Assembly (NCBI GenBank): GCA_022823945.1
Contig: JAJEBK010000032.1
Location: 1-64,000 of the forward strand
Direction of reading: 5' to 3'
Source of the DNA: Anaerolineae bacterium
Lineage (GTDB): Bacteria > Chloroflexota > Anaerolineae > Aggregatilineales > Phototrophicaceae
Length of the DNA: 64,000 nt
In this document: positions 19,098 through 27,719 of the stretch, one piece after another
How the letters are laid out: the number at the start of each line of letters is the position of its first letter
Numbering within the stretch: the stretch's first letter is position 1
The notes under the pieces: generated by a model
The model's database searches: none
What the model saw: only the letters and a program-made list of their open reading frames with translations
What the model was told of the DNA's origin: nothing
Program-made: the position numbers and the translations under genes

Positions 19098-20705
19098 GTG
19101 ATTTTGCGAGTGTTTCGACTATTCGCGTGGCTGCTGATATTTCTGGTCCTTGTTGGCTGTGGAGCGAGCAGGGCAGAGATTCCTTGCGAAGCCGACCTGC
19201 GCTGCCTGCGCTATGGATTGTCCGCCGATTTTGCTGTGCTGGACCCGCATATTGCCGACCTGCCCGAAGCCGGCCTGATTTTCCGACAGATTTATGACAC
19301 GCTGGTGTATCGTGACAGCGTCAGCCATGAAATTTTGCCGGGCTTGGCGAGCAGCTGGGATATATCAAGCGAGGGCTTGGTCTACACATTCTTCCTGCGA
19401 CAGGATGTACTTTTTCATGACGGCGCGCCTTTCAACGCAGCGGCTGTGGCGCGAAATCTCGAGCGAATATATGATCCCGAACAGCCGTCTTCGCGCGCCA
19501 GAGACCTGCTGGGTCCATTGAGCCGATACGAAATTGTCGATGACTATACTTTGCGGCTGCATCTGGCCACTGCCTACCCGGCTTTGCTGGATGGATTGGC
19601 ACAACCCTGGCTGGGCATCGCCAGTCCGCGCGCCCTGAATGAGTATGGCAGGCTGCGCTATCAATTTCATCAGGCGGGCACAGGTCCTTTTTTGTTGCAA
19701 AGCTATACGCCGGGCGAAACAGTATCCCTGCGGCGCTTTGCCGATTATCGCGTCAATCCGTCAGTTTATGCGCTGCTGGGCGGAGACGAGATCCAACGGG
19801 TAGACATCGCGCTTGGCAGCGGGCAGTTTGACGATGTGCTGGCAACTTTGGGTGATTCGCTGGATGTCCTCGACGACATTTCGCCAGCCGATGCCCAGAA
19901 TATCGCCGGCAACAGCCGCGTGCAGGTCTTGCCGGTGCCGATACCGGCTCTGGCATCGGGGCTGCTCATCAATACAGCGCGTCCGCCCCTGGATGACATG
20001 AATTTGCGACGCGCTTTGCTGCTGGCGACCGACCGCGCGGCTATCAGCGAACAGATAACTTTCAGTTATTCGCCAATTGCCTGGGCGCCACTCAGCGCGA
20101 GCACGGGCTATTCCCACACGGGCTATATCGGCAGCTTTGCCTACGATCTCGCCGCGGCGAAAGAACTGATTGCTGCCGCAGGCTTCGTCGACAGCGATGG
20201 CGATGGCTTTGTCGAGCGCGATGACCGCCCGCTGCAGTTGCGAATGGTCGTGCCACCTGGAGGCCAACTGCCACAGATCGCGAGATTGCTGCGCGGGGCG
20301 TGGCGCTCGGCCGGGATTGACCTGCGCCTGGAGCCGGTGCCCGGCAAATCGCGACTAACCGAATTGGTCTTGTCTGGTGAATACGATCTGCTGCCAATCG
20401 ATGCAACTGGCATTGATCCGGTGCTTCTGGGGCAAGTCTTCGCGGGGAACTCGCCCTATGCAGCTTCGCGCGCGCTGCACCCCCTGCTCAGCCAATTGCT
20501 CGCACAAGCCGAGCGAGAAAGCGACGCACAACTGCGCCGGGAAAGAGTTTACGAATTGCAGTCGCTGCTGATGAACGAGACTCTACTCCTGCCATTGCGC
20601 GAGCCGCTGCGTTTGACAGCCACGAGCGCCAATGTGCAGAATTTGCGCTTTGATGCCTATGGGTTGTATCCCTTGCTGCACAATGTTTCGCTGCAGTCGA
20701 ATTGA
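19098..20705 (+). CDS. ABC transporter substrate-binding lipoprotein, peptide/nickel (family 5) type
   Basis: The N-terminus MILRVFRLFAWLLIFLVLVG-C is a lipoprotein signal with lipobox LVGC. The body is a family 5 solute-binding protein (as DppA/OppA): ADLPEAGLIFRQIYDTLVY, then SWDISSEGLVYTFFLRQDV, FHDGAPFNA and FNAAAVARNLERI. 535 residues is the usual size. It is anchored outside the membrane and would deliver peptides or similar solutes to an ABC permease, which is not encoded nearby. GTG 19098 is the start. The convergent isopentenyl phosphate kinase gene ends 2 bp after its stop. Confidence 0.9.
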   Translation: MILRVFRLFAWLLIFLVLVGCGASRAEIPCEADLRCLRYGLSADFAVLDPHIADLPEAGLIFRQIYDTLVYRDSVSHEILPGLASSWDISSEGLVYTFFLRQDVLFHDGAPFNAAAVARNLERIYDPEQPSSRARDLLGPLSRYEIVDDYTLRLHLATAYPALLDGLAQPWLGIASPRALNEYGRLRYQFHQAGTGPFLLQSYTPGETVSLRRFADYRVNPSVYALLGGDEIQRVDIALGSGQFDDVLATLGDSLDVLDDISPADAQNIAGNSRVQVLPVPIPALASGLLINTARPPLDDMNLRRALLLATDRAAISEQITFSYSPIAWAPLSASTGYSHTGYIGSFAYDLAAAKELIAAAGFVDSDGDGFVERDDRPLQLRMVVPPGGQLPQIARLLRGAWRSAGIDLRLEPVPGKSRLTELVLSGEYDLLPIDATGIDPVLLGQVFAGNSPYAASRALHPLLSQLLAQAERESDAQLRRERVYELQSLLMNETLLLPLREPLRLTATSANVQNLRFDAYGLYPLLHNVSLQSN

Positions 20706-20706
20706 G

Positions 20707-21498
20707 CTAGAAAGCCGCTGTGATGCGCGTGCCAATCGCGCGCCGCTGCAGCAGCAAATCGAGCAATATGCCCTCGCGCCTGCCATCGGCGATTGTGATA
20801 GTCAGCCTGGGCTGCCGCGCCGCCAGCTCCACCATCGCCTCGACTTTGTGCAACATGCCGCCAGTTACATCGATGCCGCTAGCGCCGCCCAACAGGGGCT
20901 TCAGGGTGGGAAAAGTCTCTGGCGTGATGCGCGGGATGACCGTGCCAGCATCATCCAGCACACCGTCCACTTGGCCCAGCAAGATAATTTCTGATACGCC
21001 CAGCGGCTCGACCAGCGCGGCAAAGACGGTTTCTGTGGAAACGATCGTGCCGCCGATCAGGCTGTCCAGCGCGATATCACCATGAACCAGCGGCAAGCTG
21101 CCTTGTTGCAATGCCGACTGCAAGGGGCGCGTTTCCAGTATATCAATGCGCCGGTCGCGCGTCATTAACAGCGCCGATGGTGGGAAGCGCAGCGCCGGCA
21201 ACCCGGCTGCCAGCAACTCGGCCAGGATCAACCGGCTTAGTTCTGCTGCGACCGCTCCGACCCGCGCCATGCCCAGCCGTTCTTTTGCATTGGCGACTCC
21301 CTGCACAGTCCGGTATTTCTGCGCCGCGACATGCCCAAAAGAGCCGCTGCCGTGTCCCAGCACCACGCGCAGCCCATCGCCATTCGCAAATAGTGTCGCC
21401 AGTTGCGCGGCGATCTGGCAAACCACATCGCGGCGGAAGGAATTGGCGACGAGCTTGTCTGTAACCAGCGAACCGCCGAGCTTGATTAATGTGGTCAT
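20707..21498 (-). CDS. Isopentenyl phosphate kinase
   Basis: This enzyme phosphorylates isopentenyl phosphate to IPP, the last step of the alternative mevalonate pathway. It is an amino acid kinase-fold protein of 263 residues. The N-terminal LIKLGGSLVTDK binds ATP. The diagnostic HGSGSFGH carries His56, equivalent to the catalytic His that separates IPKs from related kinases. VHGDIALD and GGMLHKVEAM complete the family pattern. The gene lies 7 bp after mevalonate kinase on the same strand. Together with the divergent decarboxylase it implies flow through isopentenyl phosphate. Confidence 0.93.
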   Translation of the reverse strand: MTTLIKLGGSLVTDKLVANSFRRDVVCQIAAQLATLFANGDGLRVVLGHGSGSFGHVAAQKYRTVQGVANAKERLGMARVGAVAAELSRLILAELLAAGLPALRFPPSALLMTRDRRIDILETRPLQSALQQGSLPLVHGDIALDSLIGGTIVSTETVFAALVEPLGVSEIILLGQVDGVLDDAGTVIPRITPETFPTLKPLLGGASGIDVTGGMLHKVEAMVELAARQPRLTITIADGRREGILLDLLLQRRAIGTRITAAF

Positions 21499-21505
21499 CC
21501 GGGCA

Positions 21506-22441
21506 TCAGCCTCCCAGGCTCGCAGTCAGTACGCGTTTCGCGCCGGCCGATTGCAGCGTCCGCTCGACTGCCAATCTTGTCGATGGTTCGACCAGCGCAA
21601 TGATATTGCCGCCACGACCGCCGCCCGACAGCTTTGCGCCCAGCGCGCCCGCTTGGAGCGCCGCCGACACCAAGGCATCCAGCCTCGGTGACGACACCCC
21701 CAAGCCCCGCAAATGACCATGATTTGCTGTCATCAACTCGCCCAATTGCAGTAGCTTGCCCGCTGCAAGACAGGCTTGGGCAGAGGCGACGGCAGAGGCG
21801 ATTTGGTCGAGCAAAGTGTTTGTGCGAGCTGGCTCTTCGCGCAGCAACTGACGAACGGCTGTGACAGATTCGCGAGTCAGAGCGGACACGCCGCTGTCCG
21901 CCAGCAGAAAATCCAGCCTGCGGGACGGCTTTATCGTGTGTATCGGCTGTCCGCGCTGGAAGTACACTGGCTGCTCAAAGACGACAGTCGTATTGTCGAT
22001 GCCGCTCGGCGTGCCGTGATGCAGTTTTTCAACTTCATAGACCAGCGCATTCAATGTTGCATTGGCTATCGTTTCACCATAAAGCCCCGCGATGCCGCGT
22101 CCCAGGGCGGCGGAGACAGCAGCGCCACTGCCCAGGCCGCTGGCGATAGGAATTGCGGAGCGAATCGTGATTTTGCCGGTTGGCGCGCAGACGCCCAGAT
22201 GCCGCAGTGTGAGCGCAGCCATGCTTGCCAGCGGGTCGGCGGAGTCGGCCGCGCTGTCGTCCCATTGCCAGGGCGGGCGCTTTAGGTCAGCTGCGCAGAT
22301 CGTAAATGTCCGCTCGGTTTGGTGAAAGTCGACCATTGCGCGCAGCTGGGACAGCGGAATGGCAATAGCCGGCTTGTCATAGACGACGGCATGTTCGCCA
22401 AGCAGAATGGCTTTGCCGGGCGCGCTGGCACTGCCTTTCAT
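21506..22441 (-). CDS. mvk: Mevalonate kinase (GHMP family)
   Basis: Phosphorylates mevalonate to 5-phosphomevalonate. The GHMP motifs are seen: SAPGKAILLGEHAVVY near the N-terminus, the ATP-binding loop IASGLGSGAAVSAAL, and the C-terminal AKLSGGGRGGNIIAL. The length (311) fits. ATG 22441 is chosen; a GTG at 22447 directly abuts the UbiA stop, so the genes are tightly coupled. The order is UbiA, mevalonate kinase, isopentenyl phosphate kinase. No phosphomevalonate kinase follows. Confidence 0.92.
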   Translation of the reverse strand: MKGSASAPGKAILLGEHAVVYDKPAIAIPLSQLRAMVDFHQTERTFTICAADLKRPPWQWDDSAADSADPLASMAALTLRHLGVCAPTGKITIRSAIPIASGLGSGAAVSAALGRGIAGLYGETIANATLNALVYEVEKLHHGTPSGIDNTTVVFEQPVYFQRGQPIHTIKPSRRLDFLLADSGVSALTRESVTAVRQLLREEPARTNTLLDQIASAVASAQACLAAGKLLQLGELMTANHGHLRGLGVSSPRLDALVSAALQAGALGAKLSGGGRGGNIIALVEPSTRLAVERTLQSAGAKRVLTASLGG

Positions 22442-22447
22442 GGTCAC

Positions 22448-23389
22448 TCAGAGCAGATAAATGATGATAAAGTAGGCGAGCGCCGCCACCGCAATAGTTG
22501 CTTGCAGCGGACGGTCGGTCAGCAGAATTTCGTCCGGCGCGCTGCCTTCGTTCTGCACATGGATCAGATACAGATAGCGAAACAAACCATAGATCACGAT
22601 GGGGACGGTCAACAGCCCTAGGTTTTCACCATAGCGCACCATCGTCCGCGCTTCAACAGTGTAGAGAATATAAGTGATCATTGTTGATGCGGTAACAATC
22701 CGCAGCATGTCATCCAATAGCGCCAGGTTGTAGTGAGCGGAAACTGGCCGAGCCAACGCGGCATTTTCGCCGAGCGCCGAGAATTCTTGCCGCCGCTTGC
22801 CGATGACCAAAAAAAGCGCCAGCAAACCCGCCGATGTATACAACCAGGGCGAAAGCTGCACATCAATGACCACGCCGCCCGCCAGCACGCGCAGCACGAA
22901 CCCCCCCGCCACGACCAATATATCCAGCAGCACAATGTGCTTCAAAACGAAGGAATAGGCGACTTGCAACACAAAATAGACGAGCAGTACCCAGAACAAG
23001 GTTTGGTTGACGCGGTATGCAGCCGCCAGCGCCAGGGCAGGCAAAATGACGGCTGTCAGCCAGGCGACCGGCACAGGAACAACTCCCGCCGCCAGGGGAC
23101 GCGACTTCTTTAGTGGGTGAGCTCGATCGGCTTCCAGGTCTGCCAGGTCGTTGATGATGTAGACGCTGCCCGAAATCACAACCAGCAGGCAGCTGCACAA
23201 CACGACGCTCGTCAGCGAATCGAGAATAAATAGCTGCGAATCGAAGACCAGCGCCGGGAAGACGAAAAGGATATTCTTCGTCCATTGCCGTGGACGCATG
23301 GTTTGCAGCAAGCCTATCAATATGGACAATGCCAATCCTGCTTTCTCTGCGCTGGACAAAGGGCGCGGCAGCGGGATAATGTTGGGCAT
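22448..23389 (-). CDS. UbiA-family prenyltransferase (decaprenyl-phosphate phosphoribosyltransferase-like)
   Basis: An integral membrane prenyl/phosphoribosyl transferase with about 8-9 helices in 313 residues. The first Asp-rich motif is NDLADLEADRAHPLKKSRPL, the NDxxDxxxD...HPxKxxRP form seen in decaprenyl-phosphate phosphoribosyltransferases. RPRQWTKNILFVFPAL near the N-terminus is also typical. It probably acts on a polyprenyl phosphate at the inner membrane face; the exact donor is not decided by sequence. ATG 23389 is preceded by GCGAGG. Its operon with mevalonate kinase and IPK links isoprenoid supply to its use. Confidence 0.85.
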   Translation of the reverse strand: MPNIIPLPRPLSSAEKAGLALSILIGLLQTMRPRQWTKNILFVFPALVFDSQLFILDSLTSVVLCSCLLVVISGSVYIINDLADLEADRAHPLKKSRPLAAGVVPVPVAWLTAVILPALALAAAYRVNQTLFWVLLVYFVLQVAYSFVLKHIVLLDILVVAGGFVLRVLAGGVVIDVQLSPWLYTSAGLLALFLVIGKRRQEFSALGENAALARPVSAHYNLALLDDMLRIVTASTMITYILYTVEARTMVRYGENLGLLTVPIVIYGLFRYLYLIHVQNEGSAPDEILLTDRPLQATIAVAALAYFIIIYLL

Positions 23390-23426
23390 CAACTACCAGC
23401 CTCGCCCAATAGCAAAACAAGAGCCG

Positions 23427-24446
23427 ATGCACATGGCGAATAGCTACAATATAGCAAGCGCGCGCGCGCATTCCAACATTGCGTTCATCAAGTATTGGGG
23501 CAACCGCGACCCTCTGCTGCGGCTGCCAGCCAACAGCTCGCTCAGCATGAACCTGTTGGCGCTGCATACCACAACGACTGTGCGTTGGTCGGCGGATTTG
23601 GCAACTGACAGCTTGACGATCAATGGCGATGCTGCGACCGTGGCTGCGCTGCGGCGCGTACAAGCGCATCTGGACATGCTGCGGCGGCGGCTGGAAACGA
23701 AGCTGCGAGCGCAGGTCGAATCGCGCAACAACTTCCCCATGGGCGCGGGCATCGCTTCATCGGCATCGGCATTCGCTGCGCTGACAATGGCGGCTGTTGC
23801 GGCGCTGCATCGACAGCTATCGGAACGCGAACTGACGACGCTGGCGCGGCTGGGTTCGGGTTCCGCAGCCCGTTCCATTCCCGGCGGCTTCGTCGAGTGG
23901 CGCGCTGCAGATGCGCACGCAGACTCATACGCAGAGACTATCGCGCCCGCTGACCATTGGCAGCTTGTCGATGTAATCGCCATCGTCAGCCATCAGCACA
24001 AACGAGTCGGCTCGACAGCCGGGCATGCCAGCGCCCACAGCAGCCTCTTCCAGCCGGCGCGCGTCGAGACAGCCGCGGCCAGACTGCAGGAAGTCAAACA
24101 GGCGCTTTATCAGCGCGACTTCGAGCTGCTGGCGCGAGTTGTGGAAGCCGACAGCAACTTGATGCACGCCGTGATGATGACCAGCGCGCCACCGCTCTTC
24201 TATTGGCAGCCGCTCACACTGGCGGTGATGGAAGCGGTGCGCAACTGGCGAGAAGCTGACGGGCTGCGCGTCTGTTATACGCTGGATGCTGGACCCAATG
24301 TGCATTGCATCTGCGCGGCCGATGACGCCCAAGCGGTGGCGGAACGGCTGGCGGATTTGTCGCCGGATATCGACATCTTGCGCTCGGGCGTTGGTGGCGG
24401 CGCAGTGGTGCTGCTCCCCTCACCGCAAACCCCGCCTTCAAGCTGA
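23427..24446 (+). CDS. Mevalonate-phosphate decarboxylase family enzyme (probably phosphomevalonate decarboxylase)
   Basis: A GHMP decarboxylase of 339 residues, divergent from the IPK operon. Motifs match diphosphomevalonate decarboxylase: AHSNIAFIKYWGNRD, LPANSSLSMNL, NNFPMGAGIASSASAF, GSGSAARSIPGGFVEW and LDAGPN (catalytic Asp). The Lys in KYWG corresponds to yeast Lys18. The next family Lys (KYWGKRD, yeast Lys22) is Asn26 here. IPK is present and a phosphomevalonate kinase is not. The likely reaction is therefore phosphomevalonate to isopentenyl phosphate, as shown for a Roseiflexus enzyme. Substrate choice is inferred. ATG 23427 and 23433 are both possible starts. Confidence 0.85.
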   Translation: MHMANSYNIASARAHSNIAFIKYWGNRDPLLRLPANSSLSMNLLALHTTTTVRWSADLATDSLTINGDAATVAALRRVQAHLDMLRRRLETKLRAQVESRNNFPMGAGIASSASAFAALTMAAVAALHRQLSERELTTLARLGSGSAARSIPGGFVEWRAADAHADSYAETIAPADHWQLVDVIAIVSHQHKRVGSTAGHASAHSSLFQPARVETAAARLQEVKQALYQRDFELLARVVEADSNLMHAVMMTSAPPLFYWQPLTLAVMEAVRNWREADGLRVCYTLDAGPNVHCICAADDAQAVAERLADLSPDIDILRSGVGGGAVVLLPSPQTPPSS

Positions 24447-24471
24447 AGTAGCTTCGTTGCTGCCAGTGCGC

Positions 24472-25836
24472 CTAGCCGCACTCTCCGCGGGTCCGCACAA
24501 ACTGGCTGCTGATCCAGCCGTCCCGTCCCCACAGGCTCACTTTGAAATAACCGGCGCTTTTCTCGCTGGCGCTCAGCCAGTCGCGGCTGGAGGTAACGCC
24601 GATGACAGCGCCATCTGGCGGGCTTTCGCGGAAATTGAGATCCGCCCAGGGTTGGACCTGGCAGTCGCTCAGCGCATGCACGGGCATGGGCGCTGCTGGC
24701 GGCAGTGGCGGCGGTGGCGAGGCGCTTTGCAGCAGCACGACGGTGCCGGCGCGGTCAATCACAGTGCAGGTATCCCGTCCATCGCGGCTGTATTCGGGCA
24801 GATCCACCAGTTGGCGCGGCGAGTAGGCGGCGTCCAGGAAGACGATGCGTCCCGATTGCGCAAAGCAGACCTGCACGCCCGGCGTAACATGGCTCCAGAT
24901 GTCAATCGCATCCAGGAAGCCCTCGATGAGATCGGCGCGGCCAACGCCAGTGAGGCCGACCCGGCGTCCCTGCGCGCCATCAACCCAGTTGTTGACCTCA
25001 ATTTCGGGCGGCAGGTGATTGAGCGTGTCGTGAATGGGCGTGGGTGTGGGATTGGGGATGTAGGGTCCGCTGGAGCTGTCGCCAGAGCTGGATTCAGGGG
25101 GCGACGGATAGCAGGCAGGCAGCCTTTCGCTGCCAATAAACTGGAACACGAGGGTTGAAATAACATTGCCATCCTGCGTTTGGATTAAATTGCCATAAAC
25201 GCGCTCGCCGGTCGCGACCGAGCCAATAGTGACTTCTCGCCTTGTATTGAGTATGTTCGCGTGGGTAAAGACTACTCTTTCGCCAGTAGTGCTTTGCCCA
25301 ATAAACAAATTGATGAAGAGCTCAAAGACATAGGCTGCATTGCCAGGGCTGTCCAGTCCGCTAAAAAGCAGCTTGTTGACGCCGCCATCGCTGCAAAAGC
25401 GGGCGTTGTAGTCGATGGCTCGGCTGAGCGTGGTGGCGGTTACGCTGACAATAGCGCTGGTATTGCCGCCGGCGCTGGCGCGCAGGTACAGCGTATATTC
25501 GGTTTCGGGCTGCAAGCCAGTGACTGTATAAAACCAGGCTCTGCCGCCTTGCCAGACACGGCTGGTCACATCCTGCCAGGCACCAGTGCTGCCAAGGCGC
25601 GCCTCATACTTGTCGGGAGTGGCACCTGAATTCACAAATAACATACCAAGCCTTGTCGCGCCAAGGTTACGGACACGCACAGTTGCAAAGGTTGGCGCTT
25701 GGGCTTGGGCGATGGGGGCGAGGCTAAGCAGAATGGCAAATAGCGGCAGCAGAATTAGAACAGGTTTTCGGGGGGGGGGGGTAATATTCAGTAATGTTCT
25801 ACACAATGCAAAATACTTCGCGCAATCCAAAGCCAT
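24472..25836 (-). CDS. Secreted FN3/SH3b protein with a 12-base poly-C tract near its 5' end
   Basis: 454 residues. ATG 25836 has GAGGGG about 7 nt upstream. The first 19 codons lead into a C12 homopolymer (NITPPPRKP) just before a signal sequence (VLILLPLFAILLSLAPIAQAQA). The mature part has a fibronectin III-like domain (about 60-135), a Cys-containing middle region, a Ser/Pro linker near 250-270 and a C-terminal SH3-like domain (LNFRESPPDGAVIG, GRDGWISSQFV). The role is unknown but extracellular. One base gained or lost in the C-tract would stop translation before the signal peptide, so expression could be phase variable. Confidence 0.75.
   Translation of the reverse strand: MALDCAKYFALCRTLLNITPPPRKPVLILLPLFAILLSLAPIAQAQAPTFATVRVRNLGATRLGMLFVNSGATPDKYEARLGSTGAWQDVTSRVWQGGRAWFYTVTGLQPETEYTLYLRASAGGNTSAIVSVTATTLSRAIDYNARFCSDGGVNKLLFSGLDSPGNAAYVFELFINLFIGQSTTGERVVFTHANILNTRREVTIGSVATGERVYGNLIQTQDGNVISTLVFQFIGSERLPACYPSPPESSSGDSSSGPYIPNPTPTPIHDTLNHLPPEIEVNNWVDGAQGRRVGLTGVGRADLIEGFLDAIDIWSHVTPGVQVCFAQSGRIVFLDAAYSPRQLVDLPEYSRDGRDTCTVIDRAGTVVLLQSASPPPPLPPAAPMPVHALSDCQVQPWADLNFRESPPDGAVIGVTSSRDWLSASEKSAGYFKVSLWGRDGWISSQFVRTRGECG
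25770..25781 (-). repeat. Homopolymeric C12 tract (G12 on plus strand)
   Basis: Twelve uninterrupted G on the plus strand, read as C12 within codons 20-24 of the secreted protein. It is the longest mononucleotide run in the window. The present length keeps the gene in frame. Both replication slippage and base-calling error are plausible at such a run. Confidence 0.85.
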
Positions 25837-26133
25837 TTCCAACCCCTCTGCGTAAGCTCGTCAAGTATGGACTGAGCAGAAGTATATCTACTTTTTCGGG
25901 AGAGCACAAATCAAATGTCGCGATTTGGCCATGTGGGTGACTAAAGAGTTGCCCCAACGATGGTCCTTCCTTTCGTTGAATTACCTTGTTGATTACACAG
26001 AGATTCCGAGACGGCAAGCAAGTAGGGGAGAGACGGTGACTCGCCCAAAAGACCCACTCGATAAGTCGGGGAAGTAAAATACGCGCGACCTTTCATTTTG
26101 ATGCGTTTGCCCTGCACCTCGGCGTGGCGCTGC
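25837..26133. other. Intergenic region without a recognised gene
   Basis: The 362-bp divergent gap 25837-26198 holds promoters for both flanking genes. The central part (about 25915-26130) is visibly more AT-rich than its surroundings and has short ORFs on the minus strand that resemble nothing I know. I see no tRNA, riboswitch consensus or strong hairpin. It may be decayed coding DNA or a remnant of inserted sequence. Confidence 0.5.
25881..25909 (-). promoter_or_regulatory. Promoter of the poly-C-tract secreted protein gene
   Basis: On the minus strand, TTGTGC (25909-25904), a 17-bp spacer and TATACT (25886-25881). The predicted start is near 25874, about 38 nt before ATG 25836. Confidence 0.6.
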
Positions 26134-26163
26134 TTGCAAAAAATACCCTGCCACGCGTATAAT
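26134..26163 (+). promoter_or_regulatory. Promoter of the site-2 protease gene
   Basis: TTGCAA (26134-26139), an 18-bp spacer and consensus TATAAT (26158-26163), about 35 bp before ATG 26199. Confidence 0.7.
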
Positions 26164-26198
26164 GAGCGTAATGAGACGAGCAACCAGAGGAAACGCCG

Positions 26199-27701
26199 AT
26201 GGTCAACCCTGCCGCCGCAAATGATATCTTGCTTGCCATCGCCGCTTTCGCGCTGGTGTTGATCCCCGCCATCATCATCCATGAGCTGGGGCATTTTTTG
26301 GCTGCTCGGCTGGTGGGCATCAATGTGCTGGAATTTGGCATTGGCTTTCCACCGCGCGTTCGCCGTCTCTTCACCTGGCGCGAAACCGAATTCACACTGA
26401 ACTTGATCCCGCTGGGCGGATTTGTGCGGCCGCTGGGTGAAGACATGGTAGGACCCACCAGCGAAGACAAGGTCAAACGCGACCGCGTCATCATTGAACA
26501 TCGGCGGTCGGGTCCGGTGCGCATCGTCAGCGAGCGAGAGATGCTGCGGATGCGCGGCGTCGACGAGCAGGCGATGCTGTCGGTTAGCGAGGCGCCGCCA
26601 CTGGCGCGCATGTTCTTTATGGCGGCTGGCGCATTTGCCAACTTCCTGACAGCCATGCTGCTGTTTTTCCTGGTCGCGCTGATTGGCTTGTCGCTGCCGG
26701 TGGGCGGTCTGAGTCAAGTTGCCGCGATACCGCCGAACTCTATTTTCGCAAACACGCCGGTGCAGGTTGGCGATGCCATTGAACGCATCAACGGTCAGCG
26801 CTTTGCCGACTTTGCGGCATTTCATGATCTGCTGGCGGCTTATCAGGGCGAGGTTATCGACTTTTCGCTGATCCGCGCGACAGATGGCGAAAGCTATGCG
26901 GTTACGACAAAGCCCGACTTCGCCGAGCGGGCTGGTTATGTGCAGGTCCTGGGCGTGGTCGAAGAGTCGCCGGCGGCAAAAGCGGGGGTTCTGCCTGGGG
27001 ATTTGGTGGCGCAGATCGCTGGAGGCGACATTCCGTCTTCGGGCGATCCTGCCAGTTTGTTGTCGGAAGCGGCGGAAGACTTCGCTGGCAAGCTGCTGCA
27101 GCTTACGATCCTGCGCGAACAGGATGATGGATCGACTGAGCGACTGGAGATCAGCCTCATACCGCGGATCGAACCGCCAGAAGAGCAGGGCAGGCTGGGC
27201 ATGTTGATCCGTTCGCAGTTTGCTTTGGGCGATGCCACGCGCTTCGCCAATGCTGGGTACAAGAAAGAACCCGTCCCGCAGAGCGTGCCCGATGCCATCG
27301 CGCATAGCTTGCGCACCACAGCCGAGACTTTTCGCTTGATCGCCTCGATCCCGGGGCAGCTGTTGGATGGCTCGCTAACGGGCCGTGACGCGCGCCCGAT
27401 CAGCATCATCGGCATCAGCATCATCGGCGGCGAATTCTTGCAACGCAGCTTGAACGAAGGTCCCGCCATTATGCTCAACTTCATCGCCCTGATCAGCATC
27501 TTTCTGGGTATCAGCAACTTGCTGCCCATCCCCGCGCTGGACGGCGGCCGCATTGTCTTCGTGCTGATAGAGATGCTGCGCGGCAAACCGGTCGACCCCA
27601 AGATCGAAGGGCGCGTTCACATGATCGGCATATCGCTGCTGCTCTTGTTGGGCGCGGTCATCATGGTCTATGACCTGGTTAATCCACCCAGTCTCGGTTG
27701 A
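26199..27701 (+). CDS. rseP: RseP/SpoIVFB-type site-2 protease (M50 family) with PDZ domain
   Basis: A membrane-embedded zinc protease that cuts membrane-bound regulators. The zinc site HELGH is in the first helix (IHELGHFLAARLVG), and the third ligand lies in LLPIPALDGGRIVF near the C-terminus. A PDZ domain occupies roughly residues 235-330 (VVEESPAAKAGVLPGD). At 500 residues it is longer than E. coli RseP because of a loop after the first helix (about 75-135). GAGGAAA precedes ATG 26199. It is the first gene of a likely two-gene unit with the HEAT-repeat protein. Confidence 0.92.
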   Translation: MVNPAAANDILLAIAAFALVLIPAIIIHELGHFLAARLVGINVLEFGIGFPPRVRRLFTWRETEFTLNLIPLGGFVRPLGEDMVGPTSEDKVKRDRVIIEHRRSGPVRIVSEREMLRMRGVDEQAMLSVSEAPPLARMFFMAAGAFANFLTAMLLFFLVALIGLSLPVGGLSQVAAIPPNSIFANTPVQVGDAIERINGQRFADFAAFHDLLAAYQGEVIDFSLIRATDGESYAVTTKPDFAERAGYVQVLGVVEESPAAKAGVLPGDLVAQIAGGDIPSSGDPASLLSEAAEDFAGKLLQLTILREQDDGSTERLEISLIPRIEPPEEQGRLGMLIRSQFALGDATRFANAGYKKEPVPQSVPDAIAHSLRTTAETFRLIASIPGQLLDGSLTGRDARPISIIGISIIGGEFLQRSLNEGPAIMLNFIALISIFLGISNLLPIPALDGGRIVFVLIEMLRGKPVDPKIEGRVHMIGISLLLLLGAVIMVYDLVNPPSLG

Positions 27702-27719
27702 ACCGAACCAGCCTTTGTG

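Noticed and set aside
25941-27305. 454-codon minus-strand frame opposite the site-2 protease
   Set aside because: The plus strand has HELGH, PDZ and LDGG motifs with a good promoter and SD, while the minus frame has no recognisable domain.
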